A DNA stretch of 64,000 nt from Croceibacter atlanticus HTCC2559. Its GTDB lineage: Bacteria; Bacteroidota; Bacteroidia; Flavobacteriales; Flavobacteriaceae. The position numbers and the translations under genes are program-made. The notes beneath the pieces are model-generated. The model worked only from the letters and a program-made list of their open reading frames with translations. It was not told the DNA's origin and made no database searches. The stretch is taken from NCBI RefSeq assembly GCF_000196315.1, contig NC_014230.1:1-64000 (forward strand), written 5' to 3'. This document shows positions 45,988-54,693 of the stretch, one piece after another; position 1 is the stretch's first letter, and each line of letters opens with the position of its first letter.

Positions 45988-46842
45988 TTACAAGGTCAAA
46001 TATAATTGAATTCTATCGAACTTTTCAATAGGAAACTCAGCAATCGACTTGAGTTGATTAATATCGTTAAACTCACCATTTAGTTCTCTATACTTAATAA
46101 TTTGCCGTGCTATTTCATAATTTAAATTTGGCAATTCTGATAGATCTGTAATTTTAGCTGTGTTTATATTTATTTTTTTAATGTTTACAGGTGTTTTCAC
46201 TGTAAACTTCTTTAGTATATTATTAATAACATTTGGCTCTAAACCATAAACATCATTAAGTTGAACATTATCTGAAAAACCATTCAACTTAGTTCTGTAA
46301 GCAATTATTTTTTCTGAATAATAAGGCCCAATACCATATACCTCTTGCAATTGCAATGCTGTAGCTTTATTGAGGTCAATTTTATCTTTATAGGATAATT
46401 TACGGTCTTTAGCAAAAACCTTTTTCTTTTTAGGGTTTGTAATAAAATCTGGAAATTTAAAAAGGTGTGAAAACGTATTTAATAATGAGTCTGAAACTTT
46501 TGTAACATCTTGAAAATCCTTTTTTGAATTCACCCATTTATTTTGCTTCCTGTAAGCCAAAAGTCTATCAATTTCCTGAGTAGACATTCCTAAAGTATAA
46601 CCTTTATAATCTGTTAAAAAATTTGGATTAAAAGGATACTGCTTAGGCGTATTCTCTTTAATTTTTAATTGCTTAAGAGAATCTACCTTCTGTTGAAATC
46701 TAACTAATTCTGGAGTATCCTTGGGAGCAACACCCTTTGGAAAAGGAATTAACCAATATGCTAATTGAAGCACAAGTATAATTGTCACCAATAAAAAAAT
46801 CCCATTACGTTCACTTTTTGAGAAAACGAAATGGGATTTCAT
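45988..46842 (-). CDS. Helix-hairpin-helix (ComEA-like) membrane protein
   Basis: A 284-residue protein with one N-terminal membrane segment (about 15-33) and a periplasmic part. Three helix-hairpin-helix units can be seen: a diverged one near 80-110, and two clear ones at about 155-190 (DLNKATALQLQEVYGIGPYYSEKII) and 220-260 (NINTAKITDLSELPNLNYEIA). ComEA-like units bind DNA during natural transformation, but such proteins are widespread in Bacteroidota without proven competence function. It lies 14 bases after the symporter gene, probably cotranscribed. Confidence 0.82.
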   Translation of the reverse strand: MKSHFVFSKSERNGIFLLVTIILVLQLAYWLIPFPKGVAPKDTPELVRFQQKVDSLKQLKIKENTPKQYPFNPNFLTDYKGYTLGMSTQEIDRLLAYRKQNKWVNSKKDFQDVTKVSDSLLNTFSHLFKFPDFITNPKKKKVFAKDRKLSYKDKIDLNKATALQLQEVYGIGPYYSEKIIAYRTKLNGFSDNVQLNDVYGLEPNVINNILKKFTVKTPVNIKKININTAKITDLSELPNLNYEIARQIIKYRELNGEFNDINQLKSIAEFPIEKFDRIQLYLTL

Positions 46843-46856
46843 ATTATTAATAAATT

Positions 46857-48485
46857 TTAAAGATTATTTACATCTGTAGCACCATCTTCTAGTGCATTGT
46901 GTTTTTTAGAAATTGCTTTATTATACTTTTTCAGTTCTTTCTTAATTTTTGGTGAAAGCAAGATTACACCTATAATATTTGGAACCACCATTGCAAAAAT
47001 CATTGCATCAGAGAAATCAATAACAGAACCTAAACTAATAGATGCTCCTACAATTACAAACATTAAGAATAAGAATTTATATACTAAATCTGTAATACGC
47101 CCTTTACCAAAAAGGAATTTCCAACCTTGCATTCCATAGTATGACCAAGAGATCATAGTAGAAAATGCAAACAGGATTACTGCAATTGTTAATACTATTG
47201 AGAAGTGAGGAATTACCGTATCAAAAGCTGTTGCTGTAAGCTCTACACCTTCTGTAATTGGAGTTCCGTACTCCATAAAAGATGATTCGAAATTTGTAAT
47301 AATAATTACTAATGCAGTCATTGTACAAATTACAACCGTATCAACAAAAGGTTCTAATAATGCAACAATACCTTCACTAGCAGGATACTTAGTACGTACT
47401 GCAGAGTGAGCAATAGCAGCAGATCCAACACCAGCTTCGTTAGAGAATGCACCACGGCGTATACCTTGTATCATTACACCTATTAAACCACCAGCTATTC
47501 CTAATCCAGAAAATGCACCTTCAAATATTAAACCGAATGCATCATCAATTAACGTGAAGTTAGCTCCTAAAATTATTAAAGCTGCTAATACATAAATACC
47601 AGCCATAAACGGAACAATCTTTTCTGTAACAGAAGCAATTCTTTTAATTCCTCCAATAATTACAACCGCAACCAACACAGCCATACCTATACCGAAAAAC
47701 ATACCTGCATTTGCAGATTCTATATCAAATAACTGCACAAATTGAGCAGCTGCTTGGTTAGCTTGAAACATATTACCACCACCAAAAGATCCTCCAATAA
47801 CGAATATAGCAAAGACAACTGCTAATACCTTACCAAGACCACCAAGGCCTTTTTCCTTTAAACCTTTCTTAAGATAGTACATTGGGCCACCATAAACTGT
47901 ACCGTCTGGACCAACATCTCTGTATTTTACACCAAGTGTACATTCTGCAAACTTAGATGCCATACCTAAAAGACCAGCCACTATCATCCAAAATGTAGCA
48001 CCAGGACCACCAATTGATAGTGCTACTGCAACACCTGCAATGTTACCTAGTCCTACTGTTGCAGATAATGCTGCAGTTAATGCCTGGAAGTGAGAAACCT
48101 CACCATCTGCGCTTTCATCTCTTATAGTATCTACAATATCACCTTCATCAGACATTGCAATACCATCGGCTCCATAAAGTTCTTCTGCACCGTGCTTTTC
48201 AATATCTTCATATTTTCCTCTAACAACTTGAATTGCTTTAGAAAAACCAGTAATATTTATAAACTTAAAATATATTGTAAAAAATAATGCTCCACCTATT
48301 AATACTATAAGTACCCAAGGAATTTGAAAGGTTTCAGAAAATGGGATTTCATAAAAAATGCCCTCAACAAACCAACCAGTGTATTCGCTAAAGACAGCGT
48401 CTATCTTTTCTGATGTTGTTTGCTCTTGGGCAAACGTAATAATGGGTATTAATAAAGTGAAAATTGAGAGAAGTTGTTTTCTCAT
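46857..48485 (-). CDS. Sodium:alanine/glycine symporter (AGCS family)
   Basis: A 542-residue multi-pass inner-membrane protein that imports small neutral amino acids with sodium. Family signatures are AALSATVGLGNIAGVAVALS, GGPMYYLKKG and GAFSNEAGVGSA. An N-terminal signal-like stretch is followed by about ten membrane segments. A charged stretch (residues about 100-133, rich in Glu and Asp) between the first helix and ALSATVGLG is longer than in Gram-positive members. It heads a three-gene set with the helix-hairpin-helix and acyl-CoA dehydrogenase genes. Confidence 0.93.
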   Translation of the reverse strand: MRKQLLSIFTLLIPIITFAQEQTTSEKIDAVFSEYTGWFVEGIFYEIPFSETFQIPWVLIVLIGGALFFTIYFKFINITGFSKAIQVVRGKYEDIEKHGAEELYGADGIAMSDEGDIVDTIRDESADGEVSHFQALTAALSATVGLGNIAGVAVALSIGGPGATFWMIVAGLLGMASKFAECTLGVKYRDVGPDGTVYGGPMYYLKKGLKEKGLGGLGKVLAVVFAIFVIGGSFGGGNMFQANQAAAQFVQLFDIESANAGMFFGIGMAVLVAVVIIGGIKRIASVTEKIVPFMAGIYVLAALIILGANFTLIDDAFGLIFEGAFSGLGIAGGLIGVMIQGIRRGAFSNEAGVGSAAIAHSAVRTKYPASEGIVALLEPFVDTVVICTMTALVIIITNFESSFMEYGTPITEGVELTATAFDTVIPHFSIVLTIAVILFAFSTMISWSYYGMQGWKFLFGKGRITDLVYKFLFLMFVIVGASISLGSVIDFSDAMIFAMVVPNIIGVILLSPKIKKELKKYNKAISKKHNALEDGATDVNNL

Positions 48486-48532
48486 ATCAAAAGTTATTAT
48501 TTTTAGTTAAAATTTTGAAGATTGCAATATGA

Positions 48533-48565
48533 CAAAAAAATTGCCTTTATCAAAGTAAAGGCAAT
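48533..48565 (-). terminator. Terminator after the potassium-channel gene
   Basis: A 10-bp perfect stem attgccttta / taaaggcaat with a six-base loop, followed by seven T on the minus strand. Confidence 0.88.
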
Positions 48566-48582
48566 AAAATGTTATTCTATTG

Positions 48583-49590
48583 TTAAATATTAAACTCATT
48601 TCTTAAGGTATTTATTTGATTTGGCTTTCCTATAACAATTAATTTTGAACCCTTTGTTATAAGCGTGGACGCTTCTGGGTTCACTACATAATCTCCTGCA
48701 GGATTTTTATATCCTATAATTGTACAGCCTGTTAAATTTCTTAAATCTACCTCGCGTATAGTTTTATCTATATTATCCGGACATACATGTTCGTAAAGTA
48801 TTTCGCGCACGTTTACATTATCTTGACCGGATACGGAAAGGTTATCTAAAAATTCAACTAAATCTGGCATTACTACTAAACTTGCCATATGATCTCCTCC
48901 TATTTTATCTGGAAGAATTACATTATCTGCACCTGCAAGTTTTAGTTTTCTAAAAGACGTATCTACACTTGCTCTACTAATTATTTTAAGGTTTTTATTT
49001 AATTGCCTTGCAGAAAGCACTGTAAATAAATTATCTGCATCTTCAGGCATTGCACATATTAATGCTGAAGCTTGGTCTATACCTGCACGGATAAGAGTTT
49101 CATCTTCGTTGGCATTTCCTATACAAAACATGGTATCATCATCTTCATGTTTAGAAACCAAATCTTCATCCATCTCTACAATTACAAACTCTTTCTTGTA
49201 ACTCTTTAGTTTTTCTACAGCTTCTCTACCATTTCTTCCAAAACCACAAACAATAACGTGATCTTTTAATTTCTGAATCTTTTTTTCCAAAGTTTTGTGT
49301 TTAAATTCCTCGTAGCTTCGTCTTGTAAACATGTATTCTGTAAATACAGATATTACGTAACCTAAAATAACAACGCTAAATAAAATTAAGAAAATTGTGA
49401 ATACCTTATCGGCATTTGTAAGCGGATTTACTTCTCCAAAACCAACTGTGGTAATGGTAATAACCGTCATATAAAGTGCATCTATCCAATCATAATTAGA
49501 TATGAAACGATATCCTAAAATGCCGAATCCTAAACTAACTGAAAGTAGTAGGAATGCTACGTAAATTCTAGATTTAAATATTTTAATCAT
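48583..49590 (-). CDS. Potassium channel with RCK (TrkA-N/TrkA-C) domain
   Basis: A 335-residue inner-membrane protein of the two-helix channel type. The pore has the filter TTVGFGE (residues 47-53) between two membrane segments (about 10-30 and 63-88). The cytoplasmic part has the Rossmann RCK-N domain (VIVCGFGRNGREAV at about 112-125) and a C-terminal RCK-C domain. Ligand binding by RCK domains gates such channels. Its ATG overlaps the stop of the PspC-like gene (ATGA), so the two are translationally coupled. Confidence 0.93.
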   Translation of the reverse strand: MIKIFKSRIYVAFLLLSVSLGFGILGYRFISNYDWIDALYMTVITITTVGFGEVNPLTNADKVFTIFLILFSVVILGYVISVFTEYMFTRRSYEEFKHKTLEKKIQKLKDHVIVCGFGRNGREAVEKLKSYKKEFVIVEMDEDLVSKHEDDDTMFCIGNANEDETLIRAGIDQASALICAMPEDADNLFTVLSARQLNKNLKIISRASVDTSFRKLKLAGADNVILPDKIGGDHMASLVVMPDLVEFLDNLSVSGQDNVNVREILYEHVCPDNIDKTIREVDLRNLTGCTIIGYKNPAGDYVVNPEASTLITKGSKLIVIGKPNQINTLRNEFNI

Positions 49591-49817
49591 AAATCGAACA
49601 CAGAAGTTCGTTTAGTATATACTAAGTCTTTAAGCTTTAACCAGAATGCAAGTGTTAAATAAATTGCAAAGCCAACTCCTAAAGTTGCAAAAGATACGTA
49701 AATAAAGAATAGGCGAACACTTTTAGCTCGCATACCTAATCTGTCTGCTAATCTTGAAGACACATAAAATCCATGTCTCTCAAAAAAGTGCCTTATTTTA
49801 TATACCACAGTTAACAT
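49587..49817 (-). CDS. PspC-like membrane protein
   Basis: A 76-residue protein with an N-terminal helix-rich part (IRHFFERHGFYVSSRLADRLGMRAKSVRLFFIY) and one long membrane segment (about 38-62), as in PspC domains of envelope-stress systems. No PspA or PspB lies nearby. It overlaps the channel gene by four bases, which hints at a joint role in ion or membrane-potential control. The start ATG sits only 4 bases after a -7 box, so the mRNA may be leaderless. Confidence 0.8.
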   Translation of the reverse strand: MLTVVYKIRHFFERHGFYVSSRLADRLGMRAKSVRLFFIYVSFATLGVGFAIYLTLAFWLKLKDLVYTKRTSVFDL

Positions 49818-49821
49818 ATTC

Positions 49822-49849
49822 CAAAGATAAGATATGTAATAGACACCAA
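49822..49849 (-). promoter_or_regulatory. Promoter of the PspC-channel operon
   Basis: TTG (49849-49847), a 17-base spacer, then TATCTTTG (49829-49822): full match to the Bacteroidota promoter. The fifth base after the box is the A of the ATG. Confidence 0.75.
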
Positions 49850-49850
49850 G

Positions 49851-49883
49851 AAAAAACCACCTTAAATTAACTTCGAGGTGGTT
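49851..49883 (-). terminator. Terminator after the S8 protease gene
   Basis: Stem AACCACCT / AGGTGGTT followed by six T on the minus strand; it abuts the promoter of the next operon. Confidence 0.82.
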
Positions 49884-49908
49884 ATTGTTATAAAAAAATC
49901 AAATTCAA

Positions 49909-51135
49909 TTAGTGAACTGCAATTGGATCTGGATTAAAATCTGGATCTAAAAACACGTTTCCGTCTGTTCTCAAATCTCCTAATAATAATAACCCACAAA
50001 CATGAGGTGCCGCCATAGATGTACCACTTAACGTAGCATAACCACCTTGCATAGATGTAGAATATACACTTACACCTGGCGCACAATAATCTACAACACT
50101 TCCAAAGTTTGAAAAGTAAGCAAATTGATCATTGCTATCCATTGCAGAAACTGTATATACATTTTCTCCAGAAGCTCTTGCTGGAGAGTAAAGGTTTGCT
50201 ATACTTGTGGAGTTACCTGCTGCAATTGCAACACCAATACCTTTTGCACCTACTCTTGTGGTAGCATTATCTAAAGCACTGTTTATTCCTAAAATTGGAA
50301 CTGCTGGCCCTAAGCTCATATTAGCAGCATCTCCAGGTTCTCCTACAGCAGCAACATAATCGAGCGCCGCTATAATGCCAGATGTAGCTCCACTACCATC
50401 TGCTCCTAACACTTTTAATGCCACTACTTTTGCATTTGGCGCAACTCCAATAACTCCTATTCCATTATCAATTGCTGCAACAGTACCTGCAACATGACTA
50501 CCGTGACCATTTTGATCATCTGGTGAAGGTTCTCCTGGAACAAAAGATCTACTTCTATCTACATCTACATTTAAATCTGGGTGATCTAAATCTATTCCGC
50601 TATCTATAATCCAAGCTGTTTTACCTGTACCATCTACACCACCATTTACTCTAGTAATTCCGTAAGGTGTATTTTGAGCTACAAATGTCATAGCTGTAGT
50701 TTCTTCTTTTGCAACACTTAATTTCACCATTACATCTGGCTCTACACTTGCTACTCTGCTGTCTGACTGTAATGATTTTAATTGCTCAGGCGACAATGTT
50801 GCTGTAAATCCTGTCATTGCAAAGCCATATACTTGTTTTACAGATGTAGACTTCATGTGCGGAGCTGCAATCATTTCATTTACAAATGCATTTACATTTG
50901 CTAATCTACCTTTATAAGAATCATCATTCTTAATAGATCTTGAAGCAGCTTCATTTAAGGTTACAATATATTGCCCAGATATTGCTTGGGATTGTGATTC
51001 CTGAAGAACACTAGAATCATTTTTTAAATTTTGTGTTTCTGTAATTTGTTCTTCTGCCTCACAAGACAAAAATAGAGATGACACAGCCATACCTGCAATG
51101 GCTATAAAAGTTGTGTTTGGTTTAAAAATTTTCAT
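49909..51135 (-). CDS. Subtilisin-like serine protease lipoprotein (S8 family)
   Basis: A 408-residue secreted protease. A lipobox ends at Cys25 (LFLSC). An inhibitor I9 propeptide (about 54-140, YIVTLNEAA to VASVEPDV) is followed by the catalytic domain: Asp178 (AWIIDSGIDLDHPDL), His211 (NGHGSHVAG), oxyanion Asn308 (AAGNS) and Ser373 (SGTSMAAPH). The proteinase-K-like fold is complete; the protein ends 35 residues after the serine with no added domain or T9SS tail. It is likely matured by removal of the propeptide. Single-gene unit with its own terminator. Confidence 0.95.
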   Translation of the reverse strand: MKIFKPNTTFIAIAGMAVSSLFLSCEAEEQITETQNLKNDSSVLQESQSQAISGQYIVTLNEAASRSIKNDDSYKGRLANVNAFVNEMIAAPHMKSTSVKQVYGFAMTGFTATLSPEQLKSLQSDSRVASVEPDVMVKLSVAKEETTAMTFVAQNTPYGITRVNGGVDGTGKTAWIIDSGIDLDHPDLNVDVDRSRSFVPGEPSPDDQNGHGSHVAGTVAAIDNGIGVIGVAPNAKVVALKVLGADGSGATSGIIAALDYVAAVGEPGDAANMSLGPAVPILGINSALDNATTRVGAKGIGVAIAAGNSTSIANLYSPARASGENVYTVSAMDSNDQFAYFSNFGSVVDYCAPGVSVYSTSMQGGYATLSGTSMAAPHVCGLLLLGDLRTDGNVFLDPDFNPDPIAVH

Positions 51136-51242
51136 ATTAAAAGGGTTTTGGTTTGTACAGGCTAAAACTATGCATACATATTAAAATGAAAACTTAAAAA
51201 ATTATTAATATTTGTTAATTATAGTTAAATATTAGTAATTAT

Positions 51243-51276
51243 TCATATTTATTCTTAAAAATCATATTTATTCTTA
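51243..51276. repeat. Short direct repeat near the DUF2851 stop
   Basis: Fifteen bases (tcatatttattctta) occur at 51243 and again at 51262, 19 bases apart, in AT-rich DNA between the DUF2851 and protease genes. Function unknown, could be chance in such sequence. Confidence 0.4.
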
Positions 51277-52548
51277 TTTTTTGATAATTTTCAACCCTAT
51301 TTCACAATTTAGACATTTTAGCTTATCACAATAATTTCTCTTCATATGTATTAAGCCTTGTGAATAAAGAGCATTAGCGTTTAGTGACGGATAAATAGCT
51401 GTATAACCTTTAGTAATATTATTTAATTCTAGAGGTAATAACCTCATCCAATTGATAATAGTTGTGTTTTCTAGACCATTTTTCTTGTTGTAGAAAAACG
51501 TTAAAGGTATGATGGTGTTAATAATCAACAACCTCACAAAAGCTTTACTAAGTTGTTTCTTTTTTTGTTTATGAGACGATGTGAATGAATAATGGGTTTG
51601 CCAAAATTCACTCACCTCAATCTTAAATACAGTTTCTATTTCCTGAAGAGTTGTACACTTAATAATTTTTGAAAATAAATTACTGTTCGACGCATAAAGC
51701 TCTACAAATTGAGCAAGTCTAATTGTTGGAAAATTGTCAGGACGCAACCTAAAAAACTTTGGTGTTTCTGTACTATGATTTTCGAGCTTAAACTTCTTGA
51801 CTAAATAATTGTATTCCTTTAAAAGTGAGTTTGCATAAAACACCTCTTCATTGGCTTGCAACAAATTACATTGGCCGAATACCAAAGCTTCTAATTGAAA
51901 CCTATTATGACGAGTTATTAAAACGACGTTAAAGGGTAAGCTTTGTAATGCATTATAAAAAAATGAACCATTTACATTTAAACCAAAGTTTTTGGCCAAC
52001 ATTAAAAACAATACTTCTTCCCAATTAGATTGTGTCTGTTCGACCAAACGTTCAATTTCATTAGATTTTTCTTCCAAACGTTCTAAATACATGCGCTCTA
52101 ACCAATGGGATAAAGTAAACTCCTCAATTAACGGAAACTCATCTTCACAAGCAATCCATTTGGTTTTGTTAGATAATAACTTCTGAGCTTTCCTTAATAA
52201 AGATTCTGAAACAAGCTCTTTTAATGTTAATGTGGGTATAGGCTGTCCATCTTTTCTGTAAATCTCAACATCATGTTCCCAAACAACATGAAGTATCACA
52301 TTATCATAAGCAGGATCTTTCTCATGACGGTGCGCATACCAGTCTGATGATTTTAAATGCAACTCTACATTACCTGCCCAAAGTTGATCATCAATCTTTA
52401 ATTTTGCATTAAAAAAATCTGGGCCGGACTGCGTGGTATTATGAATACCCACAGAACTTATAATAAGTTGCTGGCCTTGTTGTGTAGTTGCATTAAGGAA
52501 ATCGAACTTTTTAAAGTTCCAGATATGATGTAGAAGTGTTTCTTGCAC
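51274..52548 (-). CDS. DUF2851 family protein
   Basis: A 424-residue soluble protein. It fits DUF2851 by the start QETLLHHIWNFKKFD, the segment GPDFFNAKLKI with WAGNVELHLKSSDWYAH (a nuclease-like beta core with Asp and Glu/His) and a C-terminal cysteine set (Cys407, Cys412, Cys415, in CDKLKCLNC) that may bind metal. Its biochemical role is unknown to me. The start is GTG at 52548; no ATG fits better and the family start is conserved. It is 21 bases after the SGNH gene and probably cotranscribed. Confidence 0.85.
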   Translation of the reverse strand: MQETLLHHIWNFKKFDFLNATTQQGQQLIISSVGIHNTTQSGPDFFNAKLKIDDQLWAGNVELHLKSSDWYAHRHEKDPAYDNVILHVVWEHDVEIYRKDGQPIPTLTLKELVSESLLRKAQKLLSNKTKWIACEDEFPLIEEFTLSHWLERMYLERLEEKSNEIERLVEQTQSNWEEVLFLMLAKNFGLNVNGSFFYNALQSLPFNVVLITRHNRFQLEALVFGQCNLLQANEEVFYANSLLKEYNYLVKKFKLENHSTETPKFFRLRPDNFPTIRLAQFVELYASNSNLFSKIIKCTTLQEIETVFKIEVSEFWQTHYSFTSSHKQKKKQLSKAFVRLLIINTIIPLTFFYNKKNGLENTTIINWMRLLPLELNNITKGYTAIYPSLNANALYSQGLIHMKRNYCDKLKCLNCEIGLKIIKK

Positions 52549-52569
52549 CTTTAAAGTTACAAAAATCTC

Positions 52570-53262
52570 TTATTTAAAGTACTGTTTTACAAATGGAAGC
52601 ATATATTCTACCCAAAGTTTATATTGTGCACCACTAGGATGCAAGCCATCTGAAGCAATTAAAGATTCATTGGAATATGCTTGCTTTGAAATTGTATTAA
52701 TATCATAAACTGGAATCTTATAAGTGCTAGCTACTTTTTTAAAAACAGTATTAAATTCGTCTATTTCAACTGCTACTTGTTCTGCTTTATGGTGTAACAT
52801 TGGTGCAGAACCATAATCCGGAATATTTAAAGCAAACACACCTTTAGCACCTTTTTTTGAATGTTTTATTGCTTTTTCAAAAACCACTTTTAAGTCTTCC
52901 TCATAAGTAGTTATAGATTTTTTTTGATATTGATTATTTACGCCTATTAAAACTGAAACCACATCATAGGTTTCAGTTTCATCTAATCTATAATTAATAG
53001 CGCTTATAAGGTCGTCTGTACGCCAACCTGTTTTAGCTATAATTTTTATATCCCTAACTTTTAATCCATCACGATTTAAAGCTTCTTTTAGTTGATTGGG
53101 CCAACGATTATCTTCTGAAACATTTTGACCAATAGTATACGAGTCTCCTAATGCCAAAAAAGAAACACCTTTTTTAGTATCTGGAACAGGAACACTTTTA
53201 CATTGAAAAAATATACAAACTAAAACAACTAAAAGTACTTGAAAGGTATATTGAATTTTCAT
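52570..53262 (-). CDS. SGNH/GDSL hydrolase lipoprotein
   Basis: A 230-residue esterase-like protein exported as a lipoprotein (lipobox Cys21 in FFQCK). It has the catalytic serine Ser41 in LALGDSYT, the block-III GVNNQY motif with the oxyanion Asn, and Asp205/His208 in SDGLHPSG. All four SGNH blocks are present. Likely substrates are acyl or acetyl esters of envelope glycans or lipids; none is shown. Its ATG overlaps the stop of the DUF202 gene by four bases. Confidence 0.92.
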   Translation of the reverse strand: MKIQYTFQVLLVVLVCIFFQCKSVPVPDTKKGVSFLALGDSYTIGQNVSEDNRWPNQLKEALNRDGLKVRDIKIIAKTGWRTDDLISAINYRLDETETYDVVSVLIGVNNQYQKKSITTYEEDLKVVFEKAIKHSKKGAKGVFALNIPDYGSAPMLHHKAEQVAVEIDEFNTVFKKVASTYKIPVYDINTISKQAYSNESLIASDGLHPSGAQYKLWVEYMLPFVKQYFK

Positions 53263-53609
53263 TCTTCAGAGATTTCCTTAGGGTGTTCTTTCTCATTTAA
53301 AGATTCTTCCAACAACTCCTCACCTAAGATTTTTTTCCATTTAAACAATTTTCGTTTCAACAACAAAAACCTTGATATTCCTATTGTTAAAAATATCACA
53401 CAAGAAACTAAAGCCAAATAACCAACCGAATGTAGCGTACTAAAATCTTTTAGTTGCAAAACCGCAATGCCGCCAATTAGCAAGTATAAAGAAGATCTTA
53501 TATATGCCAAGAGCGTACGCTCGTTTGCTAAACGCGTACGCTCCAGTGCTAAAATTTCTCTAGTATTTGCGGGTACAGGACTTGTTCTAAAAGGGTTTTT
53601 CAGTTTCAT
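53259..53609 (-). CDS. DUF202 (YidH-like) membrane protein
   Basis: A 116-residue inner-membrane protein with two clear membrane segments (about 41-60 and 66-88) and a basic N terminus containing ALERTRLANERTLLAYIRSSL, the DUF202 signature. A charged, glutamate-rich tail ends the protein. The function of the family is unknown. It overlaps the SGNH hydrolase by four bases and is the first gene of that set. Confidence 0.88.
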   Translation of the reverse strand: MKLKNPFRTSPVPANTREILALERTRLANERTLLAYIRSSLYLLIGGIAVLQLKDFSTLHSVGYLALVSCVIFLTIGISRFLLLKRKLFKWKKILGEELLEESLNEKEHPKEISEE

Positions 53610-53642
53610 TTAGCATTATAAATAAAACAGAAAGATAATGAA

Positions 53643-54623
53643 TTACTCAATATAACCCATCTTTCTCATCCAATCGTCATTATACATTTTACCAACATAA
53701 CGGCTACCGTGATCGTGAAATAATACCACAACAACATCATCTTTTGAAAAGTGTTCTTTAAGCTGAAGTAATCCTTTAATAGCTGCTCCAGCAGAGTTCC
53801 CTAAGAACATACCTTCTTCTTTAGATAAGCGTTGTGTATAAACCGCAGCATCTTTATCTGTTACTTTGGTAAAACCATCTATGATATCAAAATTTACATT
53901 TTTCGGCAAAATATCTTCACCAATACCTTCTGTAACGTAAGGATAAATTTCTTTCTCATCAAACTCTCCTGTTTCATGATACTTTTTAAAGACACTACCG
54001 TAAGTATCAACTCCCCATATTTTTACATTCGGGTTTTGTTCTTTTAAATATTTCCCAACACCAGAAATAGTACCACCAGTACCTACTCCTACAACAAAGT
54101 GAGTTACCTTGCCATCTGTTTGCTCCCATATTTCTGGGCCAGTACTTTCATAGTGTGCTTTTGTATTGCTTAAATTATCATATTGATTAACATACCAAGA
54201 GTTTGGGATTTCTTTAGCTAATCTTGCTGAAGTAGAGTAATAAGACCTTGGATCATCTGGAGCAACATCTGTAGGGCAAACGTGTACTTCACTTCCTACA
54301 GCTCTTAAGATATCCATCTTTTCTTTACTCTGTTTGTCACTCAATACACAAATCATTTTATAGCCCTTAACAATAGCTGCTAATGCTAATCCCATTCCTG
54401 TATTACCACTTGTGCCTTCTATTATTGTTCCGCCTGGTTTTAAGCGGCCATCTGCTTCTGCGTCTTCAATCATTTGTACCGCCATACGATCTTTAACCGA
54501 GTTACCTGGATTAAATGTTTCATATTTAGCAAGTACTAGACAAGGTAGCTCTGCAGTAAGTTTGTTAAGTTTTACCATTGGTGTATTTCCAATAGTACCC
54601 AATATATTTTCAGCGTATTGCAT
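53643..54623 (-). CDS. PLP-dependent cysteine synthase / cystathionine beta-synthase-like enzyme
   Basis: A 326-residue fold-type II PLP enzyme. Lys44 in GNSVKDRM forms the PLP aldimine, EGTSGNTG (69-76) binds the substrate carboxylate, and GVGTGGTISG binds the PLP phosphate. The C-terminal HDHGSRYVGKMYNDDWM segment resembles CBS-type enzymes more than CysK, and no CBS regulatory domain is attached. It makes cysteine or cystathionine from an activated serine; which of the two is open. It is a single-gene unit with its own -7 box. Confidence 0.9.
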   Translation of the reverse strand: MQYAENILGTIGNTPMVKLNKLTAELPCLVLAKYETFNPGNSVKDRMAVQMIEDAEADGRLKPGGTIIEGTSGNTGMGLALAAIVKGYKMICVLSDKQSKEKMDILRAVGSEVHVCPTDVAPDDPRSYYSTSARLAKEIPNSWYVNQYDNLSNTKAHYESTGPEIWEQTDGKVTHFVVGVGTGGTISGVGKYLKEQNPNVKIWGVDTYGSVFKKYHETGEFDEKEIYPYVTEGIGEDILPKNVNFDIIDGFTKVTDKDAAVYTQRLSKEEGMFLGNSAGAAIKGLLQLKEHFSKDDVVVVLFHDHGSRYVGKMYNDDWMRKMGYIE

Positions 54624-54642
54624 ATCTTTTATTTTGAAGGTG

Positions 54643-54650
54643 CAAAATTA
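54643..54650 (-). promoter_or_regulatory. Promoter of the PLP-enzyme gene, -7 box TAATTTTG
   Basis: Matches TAnnTTTG on the minus strand 20 bases before the ATG. The nearest upstream TTG is spaced about 14 bases, shorter than usual. Confidence 0.5.
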
Positions 54651-54693
54651 GTAAATGAAATTAGCAAAAAGGTTAATTCTGAGTAAAGAATCC

